DNA from: Chloroflexota bacterium
GTDB taxonomy: Bacteria; Chloroflexota; UBA6077; FW602-bin22; CADDYW01
NCBI GenBank assembly: GCA_902810745.1
Contig: CADDYW010000021.1
Coordinates: 1-56,704, forward strand
Length of the DNA stretch: 56,704 nucleotides
Direction of reading: 5' to 3'
Shown here: positions 17,330 through 27,342 of the stretch, in pieces
Numbering within the stretch: position 1 is the stretch's first letter
Layout: every line of letters begins with the position of its first letter
Notes under the pieces: model-generated
What the model was told of the DNA's origin: nothing
What the model saw: only the letters and a program-made list of their open reading frames with translations
The model's database searches: none
Made by a program: the position numbers and the translations under genes

Positions 17330-18061
17330 TCAAGTTGTCGCCGTCAAAGCTGGCGTGCGCTCGGCCGGTGCGAAATCCACGAAACGATAGCCCAACCCGC
17401 GCTCGTTCAGGATGTACCGTGGATGACGGGGATCCTTTTCGATCTTCTGGCGCAGGTAGGTCACGTATAGACGAACGTAATGCTCCTCGGTCCGATACTC
17501 GTATCCCCAGACCTTCGCGAGCAACGTCTCGTGGGTCAGGACACGCCCCGCGTTGTTGACTAAATGATAAAGCAACCGGTATTCAGTTGGACGCAGTGGG
17601 ATATGTCGGCCCCCGGCGATGACCTCGCGCCGGTCGAAGTCGATGGTGAGATAGTCATCGACGACGATCTTTGTCTTCGGCGTCGGAGCGGGCATCTCGG
17701 CTCGTCGCAGAACCGCACGAACACGAGATCTTAGCTCCTGCTCGCTGCAGGGCTTTGTCAGATAATCGTCGGCGCCACGATCCAGCGCACTGACCTTGGA
17801 CGGGGTATCGTCGAGCTCGGAGAGCACGATGACTGGCACCGAGCTGCACCGGCGAATCGCAGCCAGAAGATCGAAGCCCGGATCGGACCACGGCTCATCC
17901 ACGATCACCAGGTCTGGTAGCGTTTCAGTGATACGCCGGATGGCCTCGAATCGGTCGACGACGGTCGATGCGTCGTGGCCGTCGACGGCGAGAGCTCGGC
18001 ACAGATCTGCGGCCTGGCGCGGCTCGGTGGCAACCACGAGAATCGTCCGCGATCCAATCAC
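17330..18061 (-). CDS. OmpR/KdpE-type response regulator with atypical receiver pocket
   Basis: This 243-aa protein has a receiver domain (residues 1-125) and a winged-helix DNA-binding domain (145-235; LRPTEYRLLYHLVNNAGRVL, then RQKIEKDPRHPRYI). The phospho-acceptor Asp55 (LVIVDEPW), Ser81 and Lys103 (YLTKPC) are present. The usual pair of acidic residues at the end of the first strand is Ala11-Thr12 (ILVVATEP), so Mg-dependent phosphorylation may be weak or absent. The GTG at 18061 has GGAG at a proper distance; the longer frame to 18169 would overlap grpE. It starts 16 nt after grpE and is probably cotranscribed. No histidine kinase gene is near. Confidence 0.85.
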   Translation of the reverse strand: MIGSRTILVVATEPRQAADLCRALAVDGHDASTVVDRFEAIRRITETLPDLVIVDEPWSDPGFDLLAAIRRCSSVPVIVLSELDDTPSKVSALDRGADDYLTKPCSEQELRSRVRAVLRRAEMPAPTPKTKIVVDDYLTIDFDRREVIAGGRHIPLRPTEYRLLYHLVNNAGRVLTHETLLAKVWGYEYRTEEHYVRLYVTYLRQKIEKDPRHPRYILNERGLGYRFVDFAPAERTPALTATT

Positions 18062-18077
18062 GGTACTATCTCCGTCG

Positions 18078-18719
18078 TCACTCCGAGCCCCCCGATTGCT
18101 TCGCGTCGTCGGCCGCGCCCCGGGCTGGCATCTCATCTGGCTGTGATGGTGGCCCGCTCGAGACGACAACCTGCGCGGGTCGGATCACCCGTCCATCCAT
18201 AGAATAACCGGTCCGGAAGACCCGAGACACGGTGCCCTGCGGAAACTCTTCGCTAGGCTCGTGCAGCAACGCCTCCTCTTTCCAGGGATCGAAGGGCTCT
18301 CCCACCGCTTCGATGCGCTTGACGCCCTCGGTTTCCAGGGCGGCTCTCAGCTTGCGCTCGATGAGAACCACTCCCTGCGCCCAGTCTGATTCGGCTAGGT
18401 CTGGTGGCAATGACTGAACCGCTCGCTCCAGGTCGTCGAGCACGGGCAGAATCTTCAGAATCGCGTCGGCGCGGGCGTTTCTTACGAACTCGCTCCGCTC
18501 TTGCTCAACACGGCGCTTGTAGTTGACGAAGTCTGCCTGTGCGCGCTGTGCGAGGTCGAGATAGGTCTGGCACTTCGCTCGCGCGTCTTCAAGCTCCTGC
18601 TTCAGTTGGGTTAGCTCGTCGGCGGTCGACGCTTCTGCGGAGGCTGCCTCGGCTGCCTCGGAGGGCTGAGGTTCGCCTCCCTTGGGCGTATCGTCGTGAT
18701 TGTGTTTCTCGTCGCTCAT
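18078..18719 (-). CDS. grpE: Nucleotide exchange factor GrpE
   Basis: GrpE releases ADP from DnaK in the Hsp70 cycle. The 213-aa protein has a charged, disordered N-terminus, a long coiled coil (about residues 45-95: LTQLKQELEDARAKCQTYLD, then DFVNYKRRVEQERSEF) and the C-terminal beta domain (ALETEGVKRIEAVGEPFDPW, then GTVSRVFRTGYSMDGRVIRPAQVVVS). The ATG at 18719 has GGAGG six nt upstream. This start lies inside the hspR gene, in another frame, giving a 131-nt overlap. No dnaK or dnaJ is in the window. Confidence 0.95.
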   Translation of the reverse strand: MSDEKHNHDDTPKGGEPQPSEAAEAASAEASTADELTQLKQELEDARAKCQTYLDLAQRAQADFVNYKRRVEQERSEFVRNARADAILKILPVLDDLERAVQSLPPDLAESDWAQGVVLIERKLRAALETEGVKRIEAVGEPFDPWKEEALLHEPSEEFPQGTVSRVFRTGYSMDGRVIRPAQVVVSSGPPSQPDEMPARGAADDAKQSGGSE

Positions 18720-19104
18720 CCGCATCCTCCCGTGGATGGCTGGCCGGTGCCCGATCGATGGGCATGGCCGACAGGGTGCCGAGTAGCTGGTCGATCGCGC
18801 GGCAAACATCCTCCCGCTCGGTGATCTGGCCGGTTGAGACGTTCCGACGCAGAGCCAGGATCTGATCGGTCACGGCGAGAGCGACCTCGACGCCGGCCAG
18901 ATTAACGTGATGCTCTTCGACCAGGCGCTTGATCTGTCCTAAGCGTGAGAGGTCCTGTGGTGAAAATAGTCGGACGTTGCCTTCCGACCGCGCCGGTGTG
19001 ATCAGCCCTTGACGCTCGTACTTGCGCAGGGTATTCGCGTGCATTCCCACCATGCGGGCAGCGACGCTGATGATGTAGACGGCATTCGGATCGGATGCGT
19101 GCAT
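18589..19104 (-). CDS. hspR: MerR-family heat-shock repressor HspR
   Basis: HspR represses chaperone genes by binding HAIR inverted repeats, usually with DnaK as corepressor. The 171-aa protein has the HspR-type helix-turn-helix (YIISVAARMVGMHANTLRKY, then ERQGLITPARSEGNVRLFSPQDLSRL) and a coiled-coil dimer region (EEHHVNLAGVEVALAVTDQI). The normal HspR core ends near residue 125. The final 45 residues are Arg-rich and lie over the start of grpE in another frame, so they may be only a consequence of the overlap. It is the first gene of an hspR-grpE-response regulator unit. Confidence 0.92.
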   Translation of the reverse strand: MHASDPNAVYIISVAARMVGMHANTLRKYERQGLITPARSEGNVRLFSPQDLSRLGQIKRLVEEHHVNLAGVEVALAVTDQILALRRNVSTGQITEREDVCRAIDQLLGTLSAMPIDRAPASHPREDADERRETQSRRYAQGRRTSALRGSRGSLRRSVDRRRANPTEAGA

Positions 19105-19210
19105 CGCGCGATCGTTTCTCGGATGACTGGATTGCGTGTGCGCAATAAGGACCGGTCAGCACGCTGCAAACGTGGACCGGTCCCAAACAAGTCAGCTTGC
19201 TATCGCGATA

Positions 19211-19239
19211 ATAATATATGTTGTCACGAGTCATGTCAA
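19211..19239 (-). promoter_or_regulatory. Strong promoter of the hspR-grpE unit with HAIR-like palindrome
   Basis: On the minus strand a consensus -35 TTGACA (19234-19239), a 17-nt spacer and TATTAT (19211-19216) precede hspR. TTGACATGACTCGTGACAA (19221-19239) is an imperfect 9-1-9 palindrome covering the -35 and most of the spacer. It has the total length of a HAIR element (TTGAGT-N7-ACTCAA), but the inner bases differ. Auto-repression by HspR is the likely meaning. Confidence 0.7.
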
Positions 19240-19310
19240 GGTAGGGCGAGCAGCAGGGCACGGCAGGAGAATTGCAGATCAGCCGGACAGACAGCTTTGA
19301 GGCGATGAGA

Positions 19311-19934
19311 ATGGCTATCGAGCAGGCCCCCTTCCGCCAGGTTCGCCTCTACGTGGAAGACGGATCGATCGTCTGCCGCTACTATGAGGCGGCGGGCGGC
19401 ACCGCGGCGATCATCTGGCTTGGCGGAGTTGGCGGCGGCTTTGACTCCCCCGCACATGATCTCTACGATCGGATGGCGATCGAGTTCCTCGGCAAGCAGG
19501 TCAGCTCGATTCGCCTCCGTTACCGGAACTCCCACGACCTGGGGACGTCGGTCGAGGATGCCCTGGTTGCGCTGGAATTTCTCGAGCAGCGTGGGATCCG
19601 GGAAGCAGTCACGGTCGGGTTTTCGTTCGGCGGTGCGGTATCGATCCAGACGGGCGCGGCATCGCCGACCGTCGTCGGAGTGGTCGTCCTCTCGAGCCAG
19701 AGCGCCGGGACGAATGGCGCCGACCGCATCTCTCCACGTCCGCTGCTCATCGTGCACGGCGCCCAGGATACGGTACTTCCTCCGGAGTGCTCGACCTTGA
19801 TCTACGAGCGCGCGCTCGAGCCAAAGGAGCTGGTCATCCTCCCCGGTGCCGGGCACTGCCTCGACGAAGCAGAGCCACAGCTACATCAGCTGCTGAGCCG
19901 ATGGATCAGCGAGAGGCTGCGGCTCACGACCTGA
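19311..19934 (+). CDS. Alpha/beta hydrolase (dienelactone-hydrolase-like)
   Basis: This serine hydrolase of about 207 aa has the triad visible: nucleophile Ser in VTVGFSFGGAV, Asp in LLIVHGAQDTVLPP, and His in LPGAGHCLDEA. An oxyanion-type strand (AAIIWLGGVGGGFDS) lies near the N-terminus. The substrate is unknown. I chose the ATG at 19311 because GAGG lies 8 nt upstream; TTG at 19272 and ATG at 19305 are in the same frame but their purine tracts are too close. It is divergent from hspR and convergent with lpd. Confidence 0.8.
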   Translation: MAIEQAPFRQVRLYVEDGSIVCRYYEAAGGTAAIIWLGGVGGGFDSPAHDLYDRMAIEFLGKQVSSIRLRYRNSHDLGTSVEDALVALEFLEQRGIREAVTVGFSFGGAVSIQTGAASPTVVGVVVLSSQSAGTNGADRISPRPLLIVHGAQDTVLPPECSTLIYERALEPKELVILPGAGHCLDEAEPQLHQLLSRWISERLRLTT

Positions 19935-20124
19935 GCGCTCGCGCGAACCGGCAGGGACCCGCGGTCGAGGTATCGCGGCGGACGAATATCCGACGATCAG
20001 CTCTCCCGCACGCCAGGGCAAGCGCGTGGAAGCCAGAGCTCCACCCGCGTCACGCCGTGCAGGTCATCCCCGCGTCTCCGCTCCTGCCACTGATGACAGC
20101 GGGGAAGACGCTTGTTCGTGCGTT

Positions 20125-21537
20125 CTAGCGCCGGGCTGCGCGTCGGACAACGTGGATCGCGCGTTGCTCCACGTCGAGAGCTGCCTCCTTGAACGCTTCT
20201 GGAAGCGTTGGATGCGCGTGGATCGTGTGGGCGACGTCCTCGATCGTCGCCTCCATGATCACGGCCAGCGCTGCCTCGGCAATCAGATCGGTCACCTCCG
20301 GACCGATCATGTGCACGCCGAGCACCTGCCCGTATTTCGCGTCAGCGACGACCTTGACGAACCCGGCGGACTCCCCGACAATCACTGCCTTGGCCGTCGC
20401 GATGAAGGGGAAGCGTCCGACCTTGATCTCCTGGCCGGTGGCACGTGCCTGCTCTTCCGTGAGCCCGACGCTGGCCACCTGCGGCGAGCAAAACGTCACG
20501 TTCGGGATGGCGCGATAATCCATCTCGGCGTCGTGCCCCAGTGCATTCTCGACCGCGACCTCGCCCTGCATGAAGGCGGTGTGAGCGTATCTCCCGCCGA
20601 CGACGTCGCCGATCGCGTAGATGCCCGGTACATTCGTCTGCATGCGCGTGTTGACCTTGATGAAGTGTCGATTCATCTCGATGCCGAGACGATCGATTCC
20701 CAGTCCCTGCGTGTACGGAACGCGCCCGATTGCCACCATTACGCGCTCCGCGTGGAGGGTAGCCGCTCCCGTCGGGGTCGTGACCGCGACGTCCAGGCCA
20801 CCATCGGGCGATTGCGTGATCCGTTCGAGCCGCGTTCCGGTGTGAACGTGAATGCCCCGCCGTTCGAACTGCTGGGCAAGCGCCCGGCCGATCTCCGGAT
20901 CTTCGGTCGGCACGAGGCTCGACAGCATCTCGACAATCGTGATCTCGCTCCCGAACCCCGAGAGCATCGTGGCAAACTCGACGCCGATCGCACCGCCGCC
21001 GATGATGACGACGCTCTTCGGTACTTCGGGCAGCTCGAGGCCCTGATCGCTACCAAAAACGCCGGGAAGATCAAGTCCAGGAATCGGCGGACGGCTCTCG
21101 ACCGAGCCCGTAGCGATGACAATATTAGGGGCAGTCACCTCCTCGGTTCGTCCGTCGTCCAGCCTCACCTGGAGTCGGTGCGCGTCGATGAAGCTACCGA
21201 CGCCGTGGATCAAGGTGATGCCGTTACCCTTGACGAGCGTTTCGACGCCGGAGCGTAGCTGGCGAACGACCTTATCCTTTCGGGCCTGAACCTGCGCGAA
21301 GTCGAAGCCGGCCGAGCTCACGGTGAGTCCAAACTCCGAAGCGTGCTGGATCGCCTGGTAGCGTGCAGACGCGTCGAGGAGCGCCTTGCTCGGAATGCAT
21401 CCTCGGTTGGTACACGTCCCCCCGAGCTGATCCTTCTCGATGAGTACCACGCGGGCTCCAAGCTGTGCTGCCCGTATTCCCGCGACGTACCCTCCCGGGC
21501 CTCCCCCGATAATCGCGATGTCAGTGTCAATTGCCAC
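20125..21537 (-). CDS. lpdA: Dihydrolipoyl dehydrogenase (E3)
   Basis: E3 reoxidises the dihydrolipoyl arm of 2-oxoacid dehydrogenase complexes with NAD+. The 470-aa flavoprotein shows the FAD-binding GGGPGGYVAGIRAAQLG, the redox disulfide Cys42/Cys47 (GGTCTNRGCIPSK), the NAD-binding GGGAIGVEFATMLSGFG, the FAD motif GIYAIGDVVGG and the C-terminal His-Glu pair (IHAHPTLPEA). It follows the E2 gene on the same strand after about 150 nt. Confidence 0.95.
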   Translation of the reverse strand: MAIDTDIAIIGGGPGGYVAGIRAAQLGARVVLIEKDQLGGTCTNRGCIPSKALLDASARYQAIQHASEFGLTVSSAGFDFAQVQARKDKVVRQLRSGVETLVKGNGITLIHGVGSFIDAHRLQVRLDDGRTEEVTAPNIVIATGSVESRPPIPGLDLPGVFGSDQGLELPEVPKSVVIIGGGAIGVEFATMLSGFGSEITIVEMLSSLVPTEDPEIGRALAQQFERRGIHVHTGTRLERITQSPDGGLDVAVTTPTGAATLHAERVMVAIGRVPYTQGLGIDRLGIEMNRHFIKVNTRMQTNVPGIYAIGDVVGGRYAHTAFMQGEVAVENALGHDAEMDYRAIPNVTFCSPQVASVGLTEEQARATGQEIKVGRFPFIATAKAVIVGESAGFVKVVADAKYGQVLGVHMIGPEVTDLIAEAALAVIMEATIEDVAHTIHAHPTLPEAFKEAALDVEQRAIHVVRRAARR

Positions 21538-21691
21538 CGATCTGTCCTCTCTTGGTCAGATGGATACCTCCGCCGGAGCGGACCTGACCTGTCGGTCCGT
21601 TGCCGAACGTCGCAGCGACTCCGATCGGACGGCGCCGCGATTGAGCGTCGCGCGGCCGCCGAGCACGATCATCACCCAATCGAACATGGTA

Positions 21692-22921
21692 TCACACGAA
21701 CAGAAGGTACGGGCTCTCGAGAAGCTGGCGAATCCGTGCCAGGAAGCGGGCGGCCGGCGCTCCGTCGACGATGCGATGATCGAACGTCAGACTCAGCCAC
21801 ATCGTCGGACGGATGACGATCTGACCGTTGCGAACCACGGCGCGCTCGGCGACCTGCCCCACTCCGAGGATCGCACACTCGGGCAAGTTGATGATCGGTG
21901 TGAACGCTTCAACACCGTACATGCCCAGATTGCTGATCGTGAACGTCCCGCCGCTGACGTCGTCGCGTGTCAGACGGTTCTGGCGCGCCCGCTCGGCAAG
22001 GTCGCGCGAAGACTGGGCAATCTCGAGGAGCGACTTCTGATCGGCGTGCCGAATGACGGGTACGATCAGTCCGGTATCCAGAGCAACCGCTACGCCAATG
22101 TTGATCTCGGAGTGAAGGTGAATACCATCCTCGGCGAAGCTCGCATTCACCTCGGGGTGCTCGCGGAGAGCCCTGGCTGCGGCGCGAATGATCACGTCAG
22201 TGTACGAGACCTTGATCCCGTGCTGCTGCTGCCACTCCCCGTTCACCTGCTCGCGCAGCTTGACGATCTCGCCGACATCCACCTCGGCGGTGATCGTCAC
22301 CTCCGCCACGGTCTGCTGGCTGCGGGTCATCCGTTCGGCAATCGTGCGTCGGATACCGGTCAGAGGAACGACCGTGCCAGGCACTGCAGCGGGAGCTGCG
22401 GGCGGAGCAGACGGTGTTGGCGGTGGCGCCGCGGGAGCCGCCTGGATCGAAGCTGCCGCGGCGAGGACATCGCGTTCGAGAATGCGTCCGCCGGGCCCGG
22501 TCCCCTTGACACGATTCACGTCGACACCTAATTCTTCAGCCACCTTCCGGGCACGCGGCGTGACGAATACCTTGGTCGCCTGCGACGTTGCCTGGACCGG
22601 CGTCGTGGCGACCGCGACCGAGCCCGACGACGCCGCGGTCGCAGCGGCCGTCCCTCCACCATTCGTCTCGGGGATGATCTCGTCTGGCGATCCGATAATG
22701 GCGAGAACCGAGCCGACCTCGACCTTCTGACCTTCTGGCACCTGAATGCGGCGCAGCACCCCATCGGCGGGAGACTCCACCTCGGTCGTTACCTTGTCGC
22801 TCTCGACCTCGAACAGGGATTCGCCCTTTCTGACCGTCTCGCCTACGTTCTTGAGCCATTTGCTGATAACGCCGTCTGCCATCGACGCCGCTAATTGGGG
22901 AAGCCTGACCTCAACTGCCAC
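21692..22921 (-). CDS. 2-oxoacid dehydrogenase E2 (dihydrolipoamide acyltransferase)
   Basis: This 409-aa E2 has one lipoyl domain (residues 1-78, lipoylated Lys43 in EVESDKVTTE), an Ala/Thr-rich linker, a peripheral subunit-binding domain (119-155, VTPRARKVAEELGVDVNRVK), an Ala/Pro-rich linker, and a catalytic core ending in DHRIVDG, with catalytic His382 and Asp386. The sequence alone does not tell whether the acyl group is acetyl, succinyl or branched-chain. The GTG at 22921 begins at the conserved lipoyl domain and has GGAGG 11 nt before it. E3 follows; no E1 genes are in the window. Confidence 0.92.
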   Translation of the reverse strand: MAVEVRLPQLAASMADGVISKWLKNVGETVRKGESLFEVESDKVTTEVESPADGVLRRIQVPEGQKVEVGSVLAIIGSPDEIIPETNGGGTAAATAASSGSVAVATTPVQATSQATKVFVTPRARKVAEELGVDVNRVKGTGPGGRILERDVLAAAASIQAAPAAPPPTPSAPPAAPAAVPGTVVPLTGIRRTIAERMTRSQQTVAEVTITAEVDVGEIVKLREQVNGEWQQQHGIKVSYTDVIIRAAARALREHPEVNASFAEDGIHLHSEINIGVAVALDTGLIVPVIRHADQKSLLEIAQSSRDLAERARQNRLTRDDVSGGTFTISNLGMYGVEAFTPIINLPECAILGVGQVAERAVVRNGQIVIRPTMWLSLTFDHRIVDGAPAARFLARIRQLLESPYLLFV

Positions 22922-23277
22922 TCTCGACAAGACCTCCGTCTTTCTGGTTTGCCCAAGACGCGAATCTGGTTGCCCGGGCGAATCAGATGCGAGTTTCCGC
23001 CTGTATGGTAATGCACGAGGTTTCCCTTGTCGAGTCGCGGCGTTTGGCTGGAGGACGACCTCTTCCATCTGTTCTTGGCATCTGATTTGCCTGCCCTCCC
23101 GCCCATACGCCGACGGCGTCGCCTCGGTGATTCCGGCGACCCGCGGGCGTTGGGACGGCGCGATTGCTCCCGTGAGCGCCAGGGGCACGCGGGGCGAAAC
23201 GGTCTTGAATCGCTGGCGTGACCCCGGGAGAGGTCCCGATCGATGGGACGGAAGAAACGGTAGACGGAGGTGTCGTG
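22922..23277. other. Divergent intergenic region, E2 / L,D-transpeptidase
   Basis: About 356 bases lie between the divergent E2 and L,D-transpeptidase starts. Long frames run through it on both strands, but their translations lack domains. It must hold promoters for both genes; I see no clear consensus pair. Confidence 0.4.
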
Positions 23278-23997
23278 GTGAGAGCTCGTTTTCGGCGCAT
23301 GCTCCTGGCAGCATTGCTCAGCATGGTCGCCACGCTCGAGATGGTCACATCGACATTTGCCGCGGGAGGCTGGCAGGGAGTTGTCGGCAGTGGTGGCGTT
23401 AACGTCCGGAGCGCGCCTTCGGTGAACGCAAGCGTGGTGGGCGAAGTACCCGGCGGATCCCCGATCACCATCGGATCCTGGGTCCACGGCCAGATGGTCT
23501 CGGGAGTCAACGAGACGTGGGGCGAGATCGCCCCGGGAGAGTATGTCTATTCCGCCAATCTGCAGAAACCTCTCCCCAGCAGCCCTCCGGCCGCACCGCG
23601 GGTGTTTCCTGGCCACTGGATCGACGTTAACCTGACGCAGCAGATCATCACCGCCTATAACGGCGCATCGCCCGCATTCTGGGCGGTCATGTCATCCGGA
23701 GCACCTGGTTGGGAGACGGTGACGGGCACGTACCGGATTCTCCGTCGCGTGCCGAATGAAACCATGCGGAGCTCCTCGCTGCGGGTCGCGGTCGAGATTC
23801 CGTACGATCTCCCCAACGTTCTCTACACCCAGTATTTCACCGATTTTGGCGCCGCGATCCACGATAACTACTGGAAGGGCGCCGATTCCCCGTTCGGGGT
23901 GCCGACCAGCCACGGCTGCATCGGGCTCCCCGAAGCGCAGGCAAAACAGTTCTGGGACTGGGCGACGGTTGGCACAATTGTGAATATTCACTACTGA
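23278..23997 (+). CDS. Exported L,D-transpeptidase with SH3b domain
   Basis: This 239-aa protein begins with a signal peptide (RARFRR, then a hydrophobic stretch to about residue 28 ending TSTFAAGG). Next comes an SH3b-type domain (VNVRSAPSVNASVVGEVPGG), then a Pro-rich link and a YkuD catalytic domain (about residues 115-239). The active site is SHGCIGLPEAQ with His212 and Cys214; the residue after CI is Gly where Arg or Asn is usual. A further conserved His lies upstream (AAIHDNYW). It probably makes 3-3 peptidoglycan cross-links or modifies the wall. The GTG at 23278 has GGAGG 7 nt upstream. Confidence 0.88.
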   Translation: MRARFRRMLLAALLSMVATLEMVTSTFAAGGWQGVVGSGGVNVRSAPSVNASVVGEVPGGSPITIGSWVHGQMVSGVNETWGEIAPGEYVYSANLQKPLPSSPPAAPRVFPGHWIDVNLTQQIITAYNGASPAFWAVMSSGAPGWETVTGTYRILRRVPNETMRSSSLRVAVEIPYDLPNVLYTQYFTDFGAAIHDNYWKGADSPFGVPTSHGCIGLPEAQAKQFWDWATVGTIVNIHY

Positions 23998-24327
23998 TCA
24001 GACTCGGGGGCGAGGGGATGATGACCGGGTTGGAGCTGCTCATGCTCCCGCGAGGATGTCATTCCCTTGCTCCCGGTCCTGTGTGCTCGGCCAGCCCTGG
24101 TCGGCATCTTCGATCGTGGGTGAGTGGTTTCCTCGGGTGTGAATCATGGCCACGCCCCGCGCGGGCAACGCCGGTACTCTTCTTGCCAATCTCTGCCTTC
24201 AACCCGCGAGACGGGGTAACGCGACACAGACTTCCAGTTGAGGATCCCTGGCAGCACACGCGGTCCACCAAAGCTCAAGAACGCCGGGTAGAGGGCCAGG
24301 CTTCACCCGGCACGACGTGGGGGTGTC
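23998..24327. other. Intergenic region before ftsH
   Basis: About 330 bases hold no gene I can support. No clear terminator with a T-run and no consensus promoter were seen. It may contain the ftsH promoter and leader. Confidence 0.4.
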
Positions 24328-26244
<1,917 letters not shown>

Positions 26245-26717
26245 CGCCAGTTCCTCCGGGCTTCAGAAGGACAGTGATGCAGTGTCACGATCGCGGCGAG
26301 GCGCGCCGCCTGGAGTGCGCGCCGCTTGGGAAGAACGGTGAGGAGCCGTGGCGCCGAGCGTCGGCGAGGGACCGCGGGGTGGGTCGCGCCGGCCCCCGGA
26401 TCTGCCGCTGAGGCTTGGCATGGCTCGGGTGGTGAATCGATGGCTCTTCATCCAGAGACCGTAGCACTCGTGGCGTGGGAGGGCTCGAGCACGGGCTCGC
26501 GGCCGCAGGGCGTGATGCTGAACCAGCCGTCCCGCTACCGGTCGCCCGATACCATCCCGTCGGCGGCGCGCGGTGACAGGGCGGGGCGACCGATGAGGTC
26601 ACCAGCCAGTCGCGTTCGCTCTCAATCGCCACGGAAATGGCGGCCAGCCGCTTGCCCCGGGGCGCGATGGTCGTTATTCTGGAGTGGAGTGCTCCACGTC
26701 ACTACAGGAGGGCAGGG
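26245..26717. other. Long unassigned gap between ftsH and ppa
   Basis: This 473-base stretch has no supported gene. Frames on both strands give Arg/Ser/Pro-rich translations. It is strongly GC-rich with several self-complementary tracts (for example around 26290-26330), so a structured RNA is possible, but I find none of the conserved core sequences of RNase P RNA, tmRNA or SRP RNA. Confidence 0.4.
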
Positions 26718-27212
26718 ATGAGACTCGAGCCGGTCGAGGTCGTGGTCGAAATTCCCCGGGGTAGTCGCAACAAGTACGAGTTTGACCCAAAGACAGGACG
26801 CTTTCGACTGGATCGAGTTCTCTTTGCATCCGTTCATTATCCGACCGATTACGGGTTTGTTCTGGATACCCTGGCGACAGATGGCGATCCGGTCGACGCG
26901 CTGATCGTCGTGAACGAGCCGACGTTCTCCGGCTGCGTCGTGCTGGCGCGACCGATTGGCGTTCTGGCGATGCGCGACGAGAAGGGGCGCGATGACAAGC
27001 TGCTCACCGTACCCGAAGGAGATCCCCGATTTCACAGCATCGTCGACGTGGCAGATCTGTCGCCGAGCTGGCTGGCCGAGATCGAGTATTTCTTTGCCAC
27101 GTACAAGACGCTCGAACGTAAGATGACGCAGGTAATCGGCTGGCAGAGCTGGGAGTCCGCGCAGCAGGTGATCACCGAAGGCCGTGCCCGTTTTTTGCAC
27201 GGGAAGGTCTGA
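26718..27212 (+). CDS. ppa: Inorganic pyrophosphatase (family I)
   Basis: This enzyme hydrolyses pyrophosphate to two phosphates. The 164-aa protein has the soluble family I signature DGDPVDALIV with its three metal-binding aspartates, plus EIPRGSRNKYEFD near the start, HYPTDYGFV, and VEDA-like IVDVADL with FFATYKTLE toward the end. It has the usual bacterial length. The ATG at 26718 has a strong ribosome site (AGGAGGG). Confidence 0.96.
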   Translation: MRLEPVEVVVEIPRGSRNKYEFDPKTGRFRLDRVLFASVHYPTDYGFVLDTLATDGDPVDALIVVNEPTFSGCVVLARPIGVLAMRDEKGRDDKLLTVPEGDPRFHSIVDVADLSPSWLAEIEYFFATYKTLERKMTQVIGWQSWESAQQVITEGRARFLHGKV

Positions 27213-27342
27213 TCCGAACGATGCGCCGGAGCGACGTGGTCTCGTCGCGGCGACTGCGTTCGGCGGAAGAAAGCGTCGACTGTGAGAGGAGCGGCACCCC
27301 GTCCCCGAGGGCGAGCAACCCCGGGAGACTGGCGGATCTACG

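Noticed and set aside
22945..23030. LysM-like peptide ending HLIRPGNQIRVLG on the minus strand upstream of E2
   Set aside because: Only the last third of a LysM repeat is suggested, there is no start or earlier half, and the frame differs from E2. Probably chance.
26263..26632. Minus-strand frames of 62 and 115 codons in the gap before ppa
   Set aside because: Composition is Ser/Arg/Pro-rich and featureless, and no credible ribosome sites occur.
26245..26717. RNase P RNA, tmRNA or SRP RNA in the ftsH-ppa gap
   Set aside because: None of their conserved core sequences could be found on either strand.
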